From Roseburia rectibacter (GTDB taxonomy: Bacteria > Bacillota > Clostridia > Lachnospirales > Lachnospiraceae), in contig NZ_CP092473.1 of the NCBI RefSeq assembly GCF_014287515.2, positions 788,001 through 852,000 on the forward strand: DNA of 64,000 nt. The letters run 5' to 3'. This document shows positions 16,019-26,376 of this stretch, one piece after another (position 1 is the first letter of the stretch; each line of letters begins with the position of its first letter). The position numbers were made by a program, and so were the translations under genes. A model generated the notes under the pieces. That model searched no databases. It saw nothing but the letters and a program-made list of their open reading frames with translations, and had not been told where the DNA came from.

Positions 16019-16224
16019 GATCATTATGAAACTCATCCAGAACGCAGAGTTGTTGTGAGAGACAGACCAATTTATAAGAAGGTGCTGGGGAGCCGTCGGT
16101 ACTTAGCGACCGTATTTTGGTCGCTTAGTATCCGCTACGAGCGACACGCAGCGCAAGCGTGCCTTCGTTAAATTGGTCTGCCTCTCACAACATCCACAAC
16201 CTGCATCAGAGTTTCAAAATGATC
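16019..16224. repeat. Long imperfect inverted repeat (palindromic element)
   Basis: The arms face each other across ~200 bases. GATCATTATGAAACTC (16019-16034) pairs with 16209-16224 with one mismatch, and the 23-base arm at 16052-16074 pairs with 16169-16191 with one mismatch. The stretches between these blocks are weakly complementary. The centre carries its own hairpins: one with TTAGCGACC / GGTCGCTTAG and one with CACGC / GCGTG. The element ends ~40 bases before the ABC gene start. It resembles a REP- or MITE-like unit, or the leader hairpin of the ABC operon. Part of it is open in one frame (15938-16171), but no ribosome binding site is present. Confidence 0.75.
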
Positions 16225-16262
16225 GAGCCACCACCACCCCAAACGAGAGGAGCCACAACATC

Positions 16263-18113
16263 ATGAACCAACCGAAAAAATACACCGCCTTAGCAAGCCA
16301 GCATTACATCCTCAGCGAACTATGGCACTACAACAGGTCCACTATCTTTTTTGCCCTTGCAGAGATCATTGCTGAGATTGGCAAAGGCTTTGGCACAATT
16401 TTGATTCCATCCATGATCGTAGCATTCTTAGAGCAGTACACAAAAGGTATGATCACCGCAGCAGCTCTGCCTACAGCAATGGCAAAACTTGTGACATTTT
16501 TTGTCGGATACAGTATCTGGTGTATGATCACCGGATATCTGAAGCGGAGAAATCAGTTCCAGTACGTTAAATTCCGCTGCAGCAGAATGACCGAACGCTG
16601 CTATCAGAAATTTATGTCACTTGATTATGTACAGTGTGAGGATGAAAAAGTCCAGCAGCTTTTAAAGAAAGCAGGAGAGGCAGTCAGCGGAAATTATAGA
16701 GGTGTCGAGGGCGTCTTACATTGTGATGTCGAGCTCTTAAAGGAAGCCGGTGCATTGATCCTGTATGCATCCTTAATCTCCGGCGTGTCGGCATGGCTAG
16801 TTGTGCTTTTAGTCACAATTTCACTGATCCAGATCTTAAGTTATAAACTGGCAAATAATTATGAATTAAAGCACCGTGATGCAAAGGCAGAACTTACGGT
16901 AACACAGGATTATATCGACCGTCAGGCATATACCGTGGAAAACGGAAAAGATGTAAGGCTTTACCAGATGAAAGAATGGCTGAGTGGTCATTACCGGGCT
17001 GCAAACAAGAAATATCAGACATTACTTGCAAAAGAAAAAGCCTGTTATTTTGCGGATGATCTGTTTGGACTGCTGCTGCAGCTTGGCAGGGATGTGATCT
17101 GTTACGGTTATCTGATCGGGCAGCTGATGCAGGGAATGTCCGTGGCACGTTTTGTGCTTTATATCGGAATTGTCAGTGGATTTTCCACTTATTTTTCGGA
17201 ACTGACCATGAAGATCAGCCAGATATCAGCCTGTTTAAAACCGGTTGGACAGATGCAGAAATTTACAGAGCTGGAGAATATATATCACCATGGTGAGGAA
17301 GTCCGGTTAGAGGATGAACTGGCGGCAGTAGAGGTTGAATTTTCACATGTCAGTTTTTCTTATCCGGGAACTGATTATAAGATATTAGATGATGTGAGTT
17401 TTCATATGAAAAAAGGCGGAAAGATGGCATTGGTCGGCATTAACGGTGCCGGAAAATCAACGATCGTCAAACTGTTATGCGGTTTTTATATGCCGGATGA
17501 AGGACATATCTATATCAACGGAACAGATCTTGCCACAATGGATCTTGACGCATGGTACCGGTCGCTTGCTGCAGTTTTTCAGGATGCATTTATCTATTCT
17601 TTTTCCATTGCGGACAACGTTTCATGCAGTATGGGAGCGGACTATGATGAGGAAAAATGCAGGGAGGCATTAAAGGATGCCGGACTGTGGGAGAAGATAC
17701 AGAAACTGCCACAGAAAGAGGAAACATTTATCGGAAAAGAGGTAAGGGAAGATGGAATCCATCTTTCCGGCGGGGAGACGCAGAAGCTGATGCTTGCGCG
17801 TGCACTCTATAAAGGATGTGCACTTTTATTACTGGATGAGCCGACCGCAGCGTTGGATGCGATCGCAGAAAATGAGATGTATGAAAAATACAATGAAATG
17901 CTGATGGGAAAAACGGCGCTTTTTATTTCCCACCGTCTGGCGTCGACGCGGTTCTGTGACCATATCCTGTTTCTGGAAAACGGAAAGATCACGGAGGAAG
18001 GAACCCATGAGGAATTGATGAACAAGGGTGGCGGGTACGCCGAAATGTTCCTGGTGCAGAGCAAATATTACAAAGAGGAAGGGGCACAGTCACATGAAGA
18101 AGATATGGCATGA
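16263..18113 (+). CDS. ABC exporter half-transporter (membrane plus ATPase domains)
   Basis: 616 residues. The membrane domain of ~six helices (residues ~25-330) begins IFFALAEIIAEIGKG; the ATPase domain has Walker A GINGAGKST, Q-loop AVFQDAFIY, signature LSGGETQK, Walker B LLLLDEPTAALDA and ISHRLAS. This is the type-I exporter layout. Start ATG 16263 has AGAGGAG ten bases upstream; the longer frame from 16173 runs through the palindromic element. It overlaps the next half-transporter gene by 20 bases, so the two were meant to form a heterodimer. Substrate (peptide, lipid or drug) is unknown. Confidence 0.88.
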   Translation: MNQPKKYTALASQHYILSELWHYNRSTIFFALAEIIAEIGKGFGTILIPSMIVAFLEQYTKGMITAAALPTAMAKLVTFFVGYSIWCMITGYLKRRNQFQYVKFRCSRMTERCYQKFMSLDYVQCEDEKVQQLLKKAGEAVSGNYRGVEGVLHCDVELLKEAGALILYASLISGVSAWLVVLLVTISLIQILSYKLANNYELKHRDAKAELTVTQDYIDRQAYTVENGKDVRLYQMKEWLSGHYRAANKKYQTLLAKEKACYFADDLFGLLLQLGRDVICYGYLIGQLMQGMSVARFVLYIGIVSGFSTYFSELTMKISQISACLKPVGQMQKFTELENIYHHGEEVRLEDELAAVEVEFSHVSFSYPGTDYKILDDVSFHMKKGGKMALVGINGAGKSTIVKLLCGFYMPDEGHIYINGTDLATMDLDAWYRSLAAVFQDAFIYSFSIADNVSCSMGADYDEEKCREALKDAGLWEKIQKLPQKEETFIGKEVREDGIHLSGGETQKLMLARALYKGCALLLLDEPTAALDAIAENEMYEKYNEMLMGKTALFISHRLASTRFCDHILFLENGKITEEGTHEELMNKGGGYAEMFLVQSKYYKEEGAQSHEEDMA

Positions 18114-19730
18114 ATTTACAAGTTTTATAAAGATGATCAGTAAAGGGAAAAAAGATGTGGCTGTTGTCATGGCGGCAGGCGGATTTATGAAAGCGTCCGT
18201 TCCGTTTCTGGTATTTTATTTTTCGGCACAGATTTTAAACCATGCGATTGAAGGAGATTATGAGGCATGTGTGAAAAGTGTGGCGGTACTTTTACTGTCA
18301 CAGTTTGTATGTGAGCTGGTGAACCGGTTCTGCCAGAAACGGATAGAAGTACTCGGAGAAAGCTGCCAGCAGATCGTAAGGCAGCAGATGGCAGACAAAG
18401 CATTTGAACTGCAGTATGAAAAATTTGAAAAACAGGAGACGATAGATTCTTTAAGGCGTGCAAAACTTACGGCAGGGGGAAGTGGGGATATTAAAGATCA
18501 GATAGACACCTGTTATCAGATCTTTGTACAGTTTTTTTCCATGTGTTATTCGGTCGTATTTTTCCTGCTGCTGATACTGAAAATCGATGGCGGACAGAAA
18601 AAAACAGCAAAGATATCAGACTTTATGGTCTGTCAGGATTTTTTCTGGGAAAATTCCGGCAGAAGATGGAAGGATTTAACATTTATTTACAGATGGGAAA
18701 ATTAAATGGGAAATTCATAGGTTCGATCGAAGGTATCAATCAGTTTGCAGCAGGAGTCGCCTATCTGCTGGTAGGCATGAAAGCATTAAACGGGATGATC
18801 GATATCGGAAATGTTATTTTATATGCGGGTGTCATTTCACAGACCGTTAACTGTATCACGGAATTTGGGTCACAGGTCATTTCTTTTCAATTTTCAGCGG
18901 AATATTTAAGTGTTTTTGATGAATTTATACAAAGTCCGGCAATGGATTACGATGGCACACTGCCGATTGAAAAGAGAGATGACGGACAGTATGAATTTGA
19001 ATTTCATGATGTAAGTTTTGCCTACCCGGACTGTGAGACAAAGGTGTTAAACCATGTCAGCTTAAAATTTAACATTGGTGAGAAAATGGCACTGGTCGGA
19101 AAAAACGGTGCCGGGAAAACGACGTTAGTCAAACTGCTCTGCCGCCTTTATGAGCCGACGGAGGGCACGATCACCTTAAACGGCATTGATATCTGGAAAT
19201 ACAATTATGCGGAATACACAAGGGCATTTTCGGTTGTCTTTCAGGATTTTGCGATGTTTTCCCTGCCGGTCGGCGAAAATATCGCTGCAAGCAGCAAGGT
19301 GGATGAAGAGAGAGCATGGGAAGTGTTAGATCAGGTCGAACTCTCCGGACGTGTGAGAGCAATGAAAGACGGTTTAAAGACGCAGCTTTACAATAACAAT
19401 GGTGCAGGAGTCGATATTTCCGGCGGTGAAGCACAGCGGCTTGCCATTGCACGTGCACTTTATAAAGACGCGCCGTTTGTGATCTTAGATGAGCCGACTG
19501 CCGCTTTAGATCCGATCGCTGAGGCACAGATTTATGAGAATTTTAATGAGATGGTAAAAAATAAGACTGCTATTTATATTTCCCATCGCATGAGCAGCTG
19601 TAAATTCTGTGACCGGATCGTTGTGTTAGATGCCGGAGGTATCGCTGAGATTGGAACGCATGATACACTTTTGGCAGGAAATGGAATCTACGCAGAGATT
19701 TACCGGACGCAGGCGCAGTATTACGCTTAA
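18094..19730 (+). pseudogene. Second ABC exporter half-transporter, frameshifted with internal deletion
   Basis: The gene starts MKKIWHEFTSFIKM at 18094 and is in frame to about 18600 (frame stop 18705). The rest, from DIRLYGLSGFFLGKF to the end at 19730, is in another frame. Compared with its partner, only ~10 instead of ~60 residues separate the middle membrane helix (YSVVFFLLLILK) from the KDIRLY segment, so ~150 bases appear lost near 18585-18600 with a frame change. The ATPase part is intact (GKNGAGKTT, ISGGEAQRL, FVILDEPTAALDP, ISHRMSS). If real, the heterodimer cannot form normally; a sequencing error cannot explain a missing helix. Confidence 0.8.
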
Positions 19731-19803
19731 AAAATCTTAATATTTGCTTAAAATCCCTTATAAACTATATTCAAAAGGAAAATTGTGCTACAATACCAAT
19801 GAT

Positions 19804-19826
19804 GGCAGTTTATGTGAAGAACTGCC
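19804..19826 (+). promoter_or_regulatory. Leader hairpin of the large FN3 surface-protein gene
   Basis: GGCAGTT (19804-19810) and AACTGCC (19820-19826) form a perfect 7-bp stem in the untranslated leader. A weak promoter (TTGCTT 19744, 16-base spacer, TATATT 19766) lies upstream. The hairpin may stabilise the mRNA; it has no T-run. Confidence 0.45.
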
Positions 19827-19866
19827 CCCAAAAGAGGAAAAATAAGAGGATGGGAGGCAAAATGTT

Positions 19867-22800
19867 ATGATAAAAAAGAAACTGGAATGGTTAAAGCGCG
19901 GTCTGTGCATCACATTGGCGGGTGCTATGATCATCTGTTCCGATACCATGACATTTGCGGCAGAAGCTGCAAACGGACAGGTAGTAGAGCAGGCAGAGGA
20001 TACAGAAAATGAGACCGGAGTTTTAGCAGATGAGCAGTCAGAGCAGACAAAAGAAAATGGTGAACAGGAGAATCCATCTGAGGTAACAGGACAGACCGAG
20101 GTTACGGAAGCAACTGAAACTGAGGAGACAACCGAAGTAACGGAGACAACCGAAGCGACAGAGGTAACCGAGGCTACGGAGACAACTGAAGCGACAGAGA
20201 CGACCGAAGTTACGGAAGCAACTGAGACGGCTGAAGAGACAGAAGCTACCGAGGAAACAGAGATCAAAGAAGCAGCGGCAAGCGGAGTTATTATCAGTAA
20301 AAAAGACAGATATGCAGTTGTCAGTGCCGGAGAGACGGTTGCACTTCCGGGATATTCGTTTGAGACAACAGGAGATAACGAGCCGAAGGTCGAGTGGCTG
20401 ATCGATGACAACAGTGTGGCGGCACTTACCACATCGATGGTAAATGGAAAGCTTACAGGACAGGTAAAGACGCTTACAGCAGGAGTCGCAATCCTCACAC
20501 TGCAGGTAAAGGACAATCCAAGTGACAAGGATACATATTATGTTGTTGTAAAACCGGAAAAGGCACCTGCAAACTGCACCGCTGAGACTACTTATAATAC
20601 GGTAAGTCTGAACTGGGCAAAGGCAGCAGATGCAGATGGTTATACCATCACACGAAAAGTGGAAGGTGCAGATACAGAGCAGACGATCGCACATGTGGAT
20701 GGCGTGGATGCAGTATCATATAAAGATACGGGAGTACAGACGGGGATCATTTATATTTATCATGTATACGCATATACGAAATACACAAACAACGGACAAC
20801 AGGATTATGCCAATACGGATACATATGCAACCATAAAAGCAGCACCACAGCTTGGAAAAGCTGCATTGACATCGGTTACAGCGGAAGGCTACAGCAGCCT
20901 GACACTGAAATGGGAAAAAGTGGATGGTGCAACCGGATATATCGTATATCGTTCCACAGATAAGTCAAAAGTGGATACGCAGATCATGGATATCACGAAT
21001 GGAGCAGTAAGCTATGTGGATACAGCACTGACAGCCGGAAACACTTACTATTATAAAGTACAGCCATATTGTGTGGTCAATGGTAAAAAGGTTTATGGCG
21101 ATGCATCCGGTATCCTTTCCGGAAAACCGCTTCCGTCAGCAACAAAACTGACTGCAGAATCAGCAGGTTATAAAGAAGTAAATCTGACATGGAGTGCAGT
21201 GGATGGGGTGACAGGTTATGAAGTTTACAGAAAAACGTCATCATCTTCCTACAAAAAGATCGCAACTGTAGCAGGCGAAAAGACAGGTTACAGTGATACA
21301 AAGGTTACAGCAGGTACAGCTTATACATACAAAGTAAGAGCATATAAAACGGTTAATGGAAGTCAGGTATATGGAGATTATTCCAATGAATCGACAGCAA
21401 CCCCTGCTTTAGAGGCACCACAGATCGCACTTAAAAATGCGTCTTACAACAGTGTGACGATCACATGGAACCAGATCAGTGGTGCACATGGTTATAAAAT
21501 ATATCGTTCTACCAAAAAGGACAGCGGATACAGAAAAGTTAAGACTGTCAATGATAAGACAACACTTACTTATACCGATAAAAAATTATCCGTAGGAAAA
21601 AAATATTACTACAAAGTCTGTGCATTCCGTACGGTTGGAGATAAGGATGTAGCAGGAAAATATTCTGATGTACAGACGATCAAAGCAGCACCGGAAGCAG
21701 TAACATTAAAATCAGAAGCAGCAGGTGCAACAGCGGTCAAACTGACCTGGAATAAAGTTAACATGCCATCGACCGGTGGCGGATATGCGGTATATCAGAT
21801 CGTAAACGGTGCTGACCAGCTGCTGAAACGGTGCAGTACAAAGAGCACTTCCTATACAGTGACAGGACTTACACCTGGTCAGAAGTACACGTTTAAAGTA
21901 GTTTCTTTTGCAAAAGATAAAAATGGAAAAAGAGCATATGGTGGAACTTCAAATGAGCTTACCGCAACACCAAAACTTCTTCCGGTAACGATCGATACGA
22001 TCAAAGCCGGCAAATATAACAGCGTTGTATTGACATGGAATGTGACTTCTGCCGGGGACGAGGACGGATACCTTGTTTATCGTTCAACTTCCAAAAAAGG
22101 AAGCTATAAGCAGATCGGAACCGTAAAAAGAAAGAGCGGAGCCATGACCGGATCTTATACAGACAAGACTGTCAAGATCGGTAAAAAATATTATTATAAG
22201 GTAGTGACCTATAAAAATATTGCAGGTGGCAAAGTGCTTCGCTCCTCTTATTCGCCTGCAAAAGGAATTACAGCTTCACCGAGTGTCACAACTGTAAAAA
22301 TTAAGTCAGCAGGAAATGAAAGCCTGAAAGTTACATGGAAAAAGGTAAAAGCATCCAAAAACAGCTATGTAAAGGGATATGCAATTTACCGCAGTACTTC
22401 CGAAAATGGAAAATACAGAAAGATCAAAACCATCAATAAGGGAACGACGACCTCGTATGTAGATAAAGGACTTGTAACCGGTAATACTTATTACTATAAA
22501 GTCCGCACATTCTGTACATCCGGCAGAAAGACAATCTACAGTGATTATTCAGAGCCGGCGTCCATGCAGGTGCTTCCGGGAAAACCATCCATTCAGGTAG
22601 TTGCGGCAAATTATAACACCATTACGGTCTCCTGGAAGAAAGTAGAAGGGTGTGATGGATATCGTGTATATCGTGCAACAGAGAAAGATGGAAAATATAA
22701 ATCAGTCAAAACCTGTTCTTCCGTTAATACGCTTTCTTATAAGAACAGTAAGTTAGAGACAGGAAAGACCTATTATTATAAAGTAAGAGCTTATGTGAAT

Positions 22801-23967
22801 AAAAATGGAAAGAAACTATATGGCAATTACTCTGCCGTAAAACAGGCAACACCGGTACTTACAAAACCGACTGGACTGTATGCAGCCTCAATTGCAGAAA
22901 ACCAGATCAAACTGACATGGAATGCGGTAGATGGTGCAGAAACCTATACGGTACTTAGAAGTACTTCTGAGAATGGAACATACAGGATTGCTACTGAACT
23001 TTGTACGACAAACTCTTTTGTTGATTATACCGCTGTAACAGGAAAAACTTATTACTATAAGATATATGCGGTTCGTGGAGCATATGTCAGTGCGACAACG
23101 GATTGTGTAAGTGTTATATCGTCAGCACTTGAAGTGAGCACAACGAGTGTACTGATCAAGACAGGAACGAGTGTAAAAGTAACAGCAACTGCAAAACCAT
23201 ACGGTGTGGTATACTGGACTTCATCTAACTCCACGATTGCAGTTGTTTCTTCTGACGGAACAATTTATGGTTTAAAGGCAGGAACAACGACTGTAAAGGC
23301 GTCCGCAAACGGAATCACAAAAGAGATCACAGTAACAGTCAAAGATAAACTTGATACGGAAAACAAGATCATCGATATCTCCAGTGATAACGGTACGGTA
23401 GATTTTAATGCCATTAAGGCATCTGGATATGAATGTGTAATGCTCCGTATTTCCAAAGGAACAACAGCAGATGCAAAGTTCCAGACGAATTATAATAATG
23501 CAAAAGCAGCAGGTCTTAAAGTTGGTGTATACTGCTATTCCGTGGCGCAGAATGCAGCTCAGGCAAAGAGTGAGGGCGATAAAGTATTAAATATCCTGAA
23601 TGCACAGAAGCTTGATTATCCGGTTGTGTATGTACTGGATGATATGTCACTGTTATACAACAATGTAACAGCAACGCAGAGAATTGATTTTATCAATGCA
23701 TTTAAGACGGAGATCATTGATGGCGGTAAACAGTATAAGTTTGCACTTGGAATCAACCAGAAACTTTTACAGCAGTATCCTGGCAAGTATGTGGATACCA
23801 GCAAACTTACAGGAACAGATCTGTGGATCATCAATTACCGTGCAGAAAGCCTTGGAAGCGGCTATCAGGGCAAAGGAAATGTTGCAATGTGGAGATATAC
23901 AAATCAGGGTACGGTAAATGGTGTAAACGGCAAGGTAAATATCAGTATCCGGTATAAGACCTATTAA
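19867..23967 (+). CDS. Secreted multi-FN3 protein with Big_2 and GH25-like domain
   Basis: 1366 residues. Order: signal peptide (residues 1-~33, cleavage near FAAEAA); an acidic Thr/Glu-rich linker (~60-140) of TEVTEATE-type repeats; a poorly defined domain (~140-235); nine fibronectin III-like modules (~240-1085), each with LTW, GYxVYRS and YYYKVRAY signatures; a Big_2 bacterial Ig domain (~1095-1165, SSNSTIAVVSSDGTIYGLKAGTTTV); and a C-terminal GH25 lysozyme-like domain (~1170-1366, IIDISSDNGTVDFNAIKASG). In GH25 enzymes the active site reads like YDxED; here it is YVLDD, so the catalytic Asp is Val and the Glu is Asp. It is probably a wall-binding or adhesive protein. No sortase motif is seen. 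Start ATG 19867 follows GGGAGG. Confidence 0.88.
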   Translation: MIKKKLEWLKRGLCITLAGAMIICSDTMTFAAEAANGQVVEQAEDTENETGVLADEQSEQTKENGEQENPSEVTGQTEVTEATETEETTEVTETTEATEVTEATETTEATETTEVTEATETAEETEATEETEIKEAAASGVIISKKDRYAVVSAGETVALPGYSFETTGDNEPKVEWLIDDNSVAALTTSMVNGKLTGQVKTLTAGVAILTLQVKDNPSDKDTYYVVVKPEKAPANCTAETTYNTVSLNWAKAADADGYTITRKVEGADTEQTIAHVDGVDAVSYKDTGVQTGIIYIYHVYAYTKYTNNGQQDYANTDTYATIKAAPQLGKAALTSVTAEGYSSLTLKWEKVDGATGYIVYRSTDKSKVDTQIMDITNGAVSYVDTALTAGNTYYYKVQPYCVVNGKKVYGDASGILSGKPLPSATKLTAESAGYKEVNLTWSAVDGVTGYEVYRKTSSSSYKKIATVAGEKTGYSDTKVTAGTAYTYKVRAYKTVNGSQVYGDYSNESTATPALEAPQIALKNASYNSVTITWNQISGAHGYKIYRSTKKDSGYRKVKTVNDKTTLTYTDKKLSVGKKYYYKVCAFRTVGDKDVAGKYSDVQTIKAAPEAVTLKSEAAGATAVKLTWNKVNMPSTGGGYAVYQIVNGADQLLKRCSTKSTSYTVTGLTPGQKYTFKVVSFAKDKNGKRAYGGTSNELTATPKLLPVTIDTIKAGKYNSVVLTWNVTSAGDEDGYLVYRSTSKKGSYKQIGTVKRKSGAMTGSYTDKTVKIGKKYYYKVVTYKNIAGGKVLRSSYSPAKGITASPSVTTVKIKSAGNESLKVTWKKVKASKNSYVKGYAIYRSTSENGKYRKIKTINKGTTTSYVDKGLVTGNTYYYKVRTFCTSGRKTIYSDYSEPASMQVLPGKPSIQVVAANYNTITVSWKKVEGCDGYRVYRATEKDGKYKSVKTCSSVNTLSYKNSKLETGKTYYYKVRAYVNKNGKKLYGNYSAVKQATPVLTKPTGLYAASIAENQIKLTWNAVDGAETYTVLRSTSENGTYRIATELCTTNSFVDYTAVTGKTYYYKIYAVRGAYVSATTDCVSVISSALEVSTTSVLIKTGTSVKVTATAKPYGVVYWTSSNSTIAVVSSDGTIYGLKAGTTTVKASANGITKEITVTVKDKLDTENKIIDISSDNGTVDFNAIKASGYECVMLRISKGTTADAKFQTNYNNAKAAGLKVGVYCYSVAQNAAQAKSEGDKVLNILNAQKLDYPVVYVLDDMSLLYNNVTATQRIDFINAFKTEIIDGGKQYKFALGINQKLLQQYPGKYVDTSKLTGTDLWIINYRAESLGSGYQGKGNVAMWRYTNQGTVNGVNGKVNISIRYKTY

Positions 23968-24011
23968 TAAAAATCTTAGGATACTGTTAATCCGCAGGAA
24001 TGAGGACAGCT

Positions 24012-26366
24012 ATGAAAAGTTATGCAAAGAAAATCATGACAAGACTGGCAGCAGGGGCGATGGCGCTCCTGCTTGCTGTCGGTACGGCTGCAACAGATAT
24101 GTCTGTGTATGCAGCAGAAACAAAGACACAGGAAAGCATGGCAGAGAAAAGAAAAATCACAGGTTTTGCAGACCTGGCGGACAATCCGAAAGAAATCCGT
24201 ATGACGGGCAAGATCAGCCTGGAACGTCTGCTGGCTAAAATGCCACAGAGCATTGATGTGTATCTGGATGGCGGAAAGGATGCCACAAGCATTCCGGTAA
24301 CCTGGCACTGTGTCGGAGATTATGATAATACAAATTATTTTGTCTATGAATTTGATCCGGGATGGGATACAGAGCAATATTCCCTTGGAGCAGGACTGAA
24401 AAGGAAAATACCGTATATCAATGTGATCATTTCTGGTACAGGCTTATACAAAGGTGCTGGTATTTCGCAGAGTGAGAAAAAATCCAACGAGAAAAAAGTA
24501 TATAATTTTGCAAAAAAGAAGCTGAAATTAAATACGGCAGCAGCCTGTGGCGTGCTTTCGAATATTGAGAGTGAATCATCTTTTAATCCGACCGCAAGTG
24601 TCATCGATACCAATGGCAAGATCAGTTATGGTATCTGCCAGTGGAATGCATCAAGATTTGATAATCTTAAGAATTACTGCAGCAGTAATGGCTATGATTA
24701 TACTTCTATCGAGGGTCAGCTTAAGTTCTTAAAATATGAGCTGGAGCATTCGGAAAGCAGTGCATTTTCCAAAATTAAAAATGTGGAAAACACTGCAGAC
24801 GGAGCCTATACGGCAGGATATAACTGGGCACGTTATTTTGAGCGCTGTGCCAGTGTATATTTTGAAGGACGTGCAAAACGTGCGAGAGATGTCTATTGGG
24901 CGAAATATAGCAGCGACAGTCCGGATGACCCGGATGATCCCGATAACCCGGACAATCCGGTAAATAAAAAATATACAATTAAATATGTACTGTATGATGG
25001 AGAAAACAACAGTGCAAATCCATCGTCGTATAAGGTTACAACTGAGACGATTACATTGAAGAAACCGACCAAAAAAGGTTATACTTTTGAGGGATGGTAT
25101 AAGGAGAGCAGCTTTAAGAACCAGATCACAACGATCCCGAAAGGTTCAAAAGGCAATCTTACATTGTATGCAAAATGGAAAGCAAATAAATATACGATCC
25201 GTTTTCATGGAAACAAGGCAACCAGTGGCAGTGTAAAAGAAATGAAAAATCTTGAGTATGATATGGACTATACGCTTAACAGCAATAAATTCAAGCGTAA
25301 GGGATATAAATTTGTCCGCTGGAGCACAAAAGCAGATGGAAGTGGCAGAAAATACGGTAACAGGGAAGAAATAGAGAATCTTTCCTCAAAGAATGGTGCA
25401 GTCGTTGATCTGTATGCACAGTGGTCAAGAAATACTTACAAGATCATTTACAAGGCAAACGGTGGAGAACTTGCTGACGGAACAGTAAAGAAATACAATG
25501 TAGATACTAAGACATTCAAATTAAAAACACCGGTCAGATACGGTTATACATTCAAAGGCTGGTATAAAGACAAAAAATGCACCAGACGTGTGACACAGGT
25601 GAAAAAAGGTACCATTGGAAATCTTACATTCTATGCAAAATGGCAGATTAACAAATATAAGATCAAATACAATGGCAATGGTGCAACCGGTGGATCCATG
25701 AAAAATGTGACTGTCTGTAAATATGGCAGTACATACACACTGGCAAAAAATAAATATAAGCGTACAGGCTATGTGTTTGAAGGCTGGAATACAAAGAAAA
25801 ACGGTAAAGGTGATTTTTATGAGGACGGAGAGGATATCCGCAATATCACAGCTAAAAACGGCAAAACGATCACTTTGTATGCACAGTGGAGTAAGAAAGC
25901 ATACTCCATAAAATATGTATCAGGTGGTGGTACTGTTCCTTCCGGCAATCCGACCAGCTATTATTATGATACACCTACTTTTAAACTGGCAGCAGCCACA
26001 AAAGAGGGGTATACGTTTCAAGGATGGTATACGGATTCTGCTTATAAAAACAGGATCACAAAGATTACGAAAGGAACCCGCAAAAATTACAAGCTGTATG
26101 CAAAATGGAAGATCAATACTTATGACATTGTATTTGATGGAAATGGTGCAACCGCCGGAACGATGAGATCGATCAGTTCCTGCAAATACAATACGACTTA
26201 TAAACTGCCTGCAAATACATTCCAGAAAAATGGATATCAGTTTATCGGATGGAGTACCAGACCGGATGGCAGTGAGACTTTTTATGGAGATGAGGCATCT
26301 GTATCGAATCTTTCACTCACGGACGGCGCAAAGGTAAAACTGTATGCACAGTGGGAAGCATTGTAG
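24012..26366 (+). CDS. Secreted lysozyme-like protein with InlB/Flg_new-type repeats
   Basis: 784 residues. A signal peptide (AAGAMALLLAVGTAATDMSVYAA) is followed by an unclassified domain (~45-150). Next comes a phage-tail-lysozyme-like domain (~155-300) with GVLSNIESESSFNPTA, where the Glu in NIESES would be catalytic, and SYGICQWNASRF. A Pro/Asp linker (DDPDDPDNPDNP) leads to six repeats of ~70-80 residues of the Listeria-Bacteroides type, each ending LYAKW or LYAQW and holding GYxFxGWY. Two repeat forms alternate (KxxFKN-type, then YGN/FYEDG-type). Start ATG 24012 has GAGGA upstream; ATG 24000 is in frame. It is probably a peptidoglycan hydrolase whose repeats bind the wall. Confidence 0.85.
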   Translation: MKSYAKKIMTRLAAGAMALLLAVGTAATDMSVYAAETKTQESMAEKRKITGFADLADNPKEIRMTGKISLERLLAKMPQSIDVYLDGGKDATSIPVTWHCVGDYDNTNYFVYEFDPGWDTEQYSLGAGLKRKIPYINVIISGTGLYKGAGISQSEKKSNEKKVYNFAKKKLKLNTAAACGVLSNIESESSFNPTASVIDTNGKISYGICQWNASRFDNLKNYCSSNGYDYTSIEGQLKFLKYELEHSESSAFSKIKNVENTADGAYTAGYNWARYFERCASVYFEGRAKRARDVYWAKYSSDSPDDPDDPDNPDNPVNKKYTIKYVLYDGENNSANPSSYKVTTETITLKKPTKKGYTFEGWYKESSFKNQITTIPKGSKGNLTLYAKWKANKYTIRFHGNKATSGSVKEMKNLEYDMDYTLNSNKFKRKGYKFVRWSTKADGSGRKYGNREEIENLSSKNGAVVDLYAQWSRNTYKIIYKANGGELADGTVKKYNVDTKTFKLKTPVRYGYTFKGWYKDKKCTRRVTQVKKGTIGNLTFYAKWQINKYKIKYNGNGATGGSMKNVTVCKYGSTYTLAKNKYKRTGYVFEGWNTKKNGKGDFYEDGEDIRNITAKNGKTITLYAQWSKKAYSIKYVSGGGTVPSGNPTSYYYDTPTFKLAAATKEGYTFQGWYTDSAYKNRITKITKGTRKNYKLYAKWKINTYDIVFDGNGATAGTMRSISSCKYNTTYKLPANTFQKNGYQFIGWSTRPDGSETFYGDEASVSNLSLTDGAKVKLYAQWEAL

Positions 26367-26376
26367 GATGGCAGAA

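Noticed and set aside
15938..16171. 77-residue plus-strand frame through the palindromic element
   Set aside because: No ribosome binding site; its second half is encoded by the hairpin arm and loops, so the frame is a by-product of the repeat.
20100..20280. Thr/Glu repeat region as a CRISPR-like array
   Set aside because: It encodes an in-frame TEVTEATE-type linker; no constant repeat/unique spacer alternation exists. No CRISPR array was found anywhere in the window.
20038..20694. Long minus-strand frames opposite the surface-protein gene
   Set aside because: Codon pattern and composition mirror the real plus-strand gene; no start site or family match.
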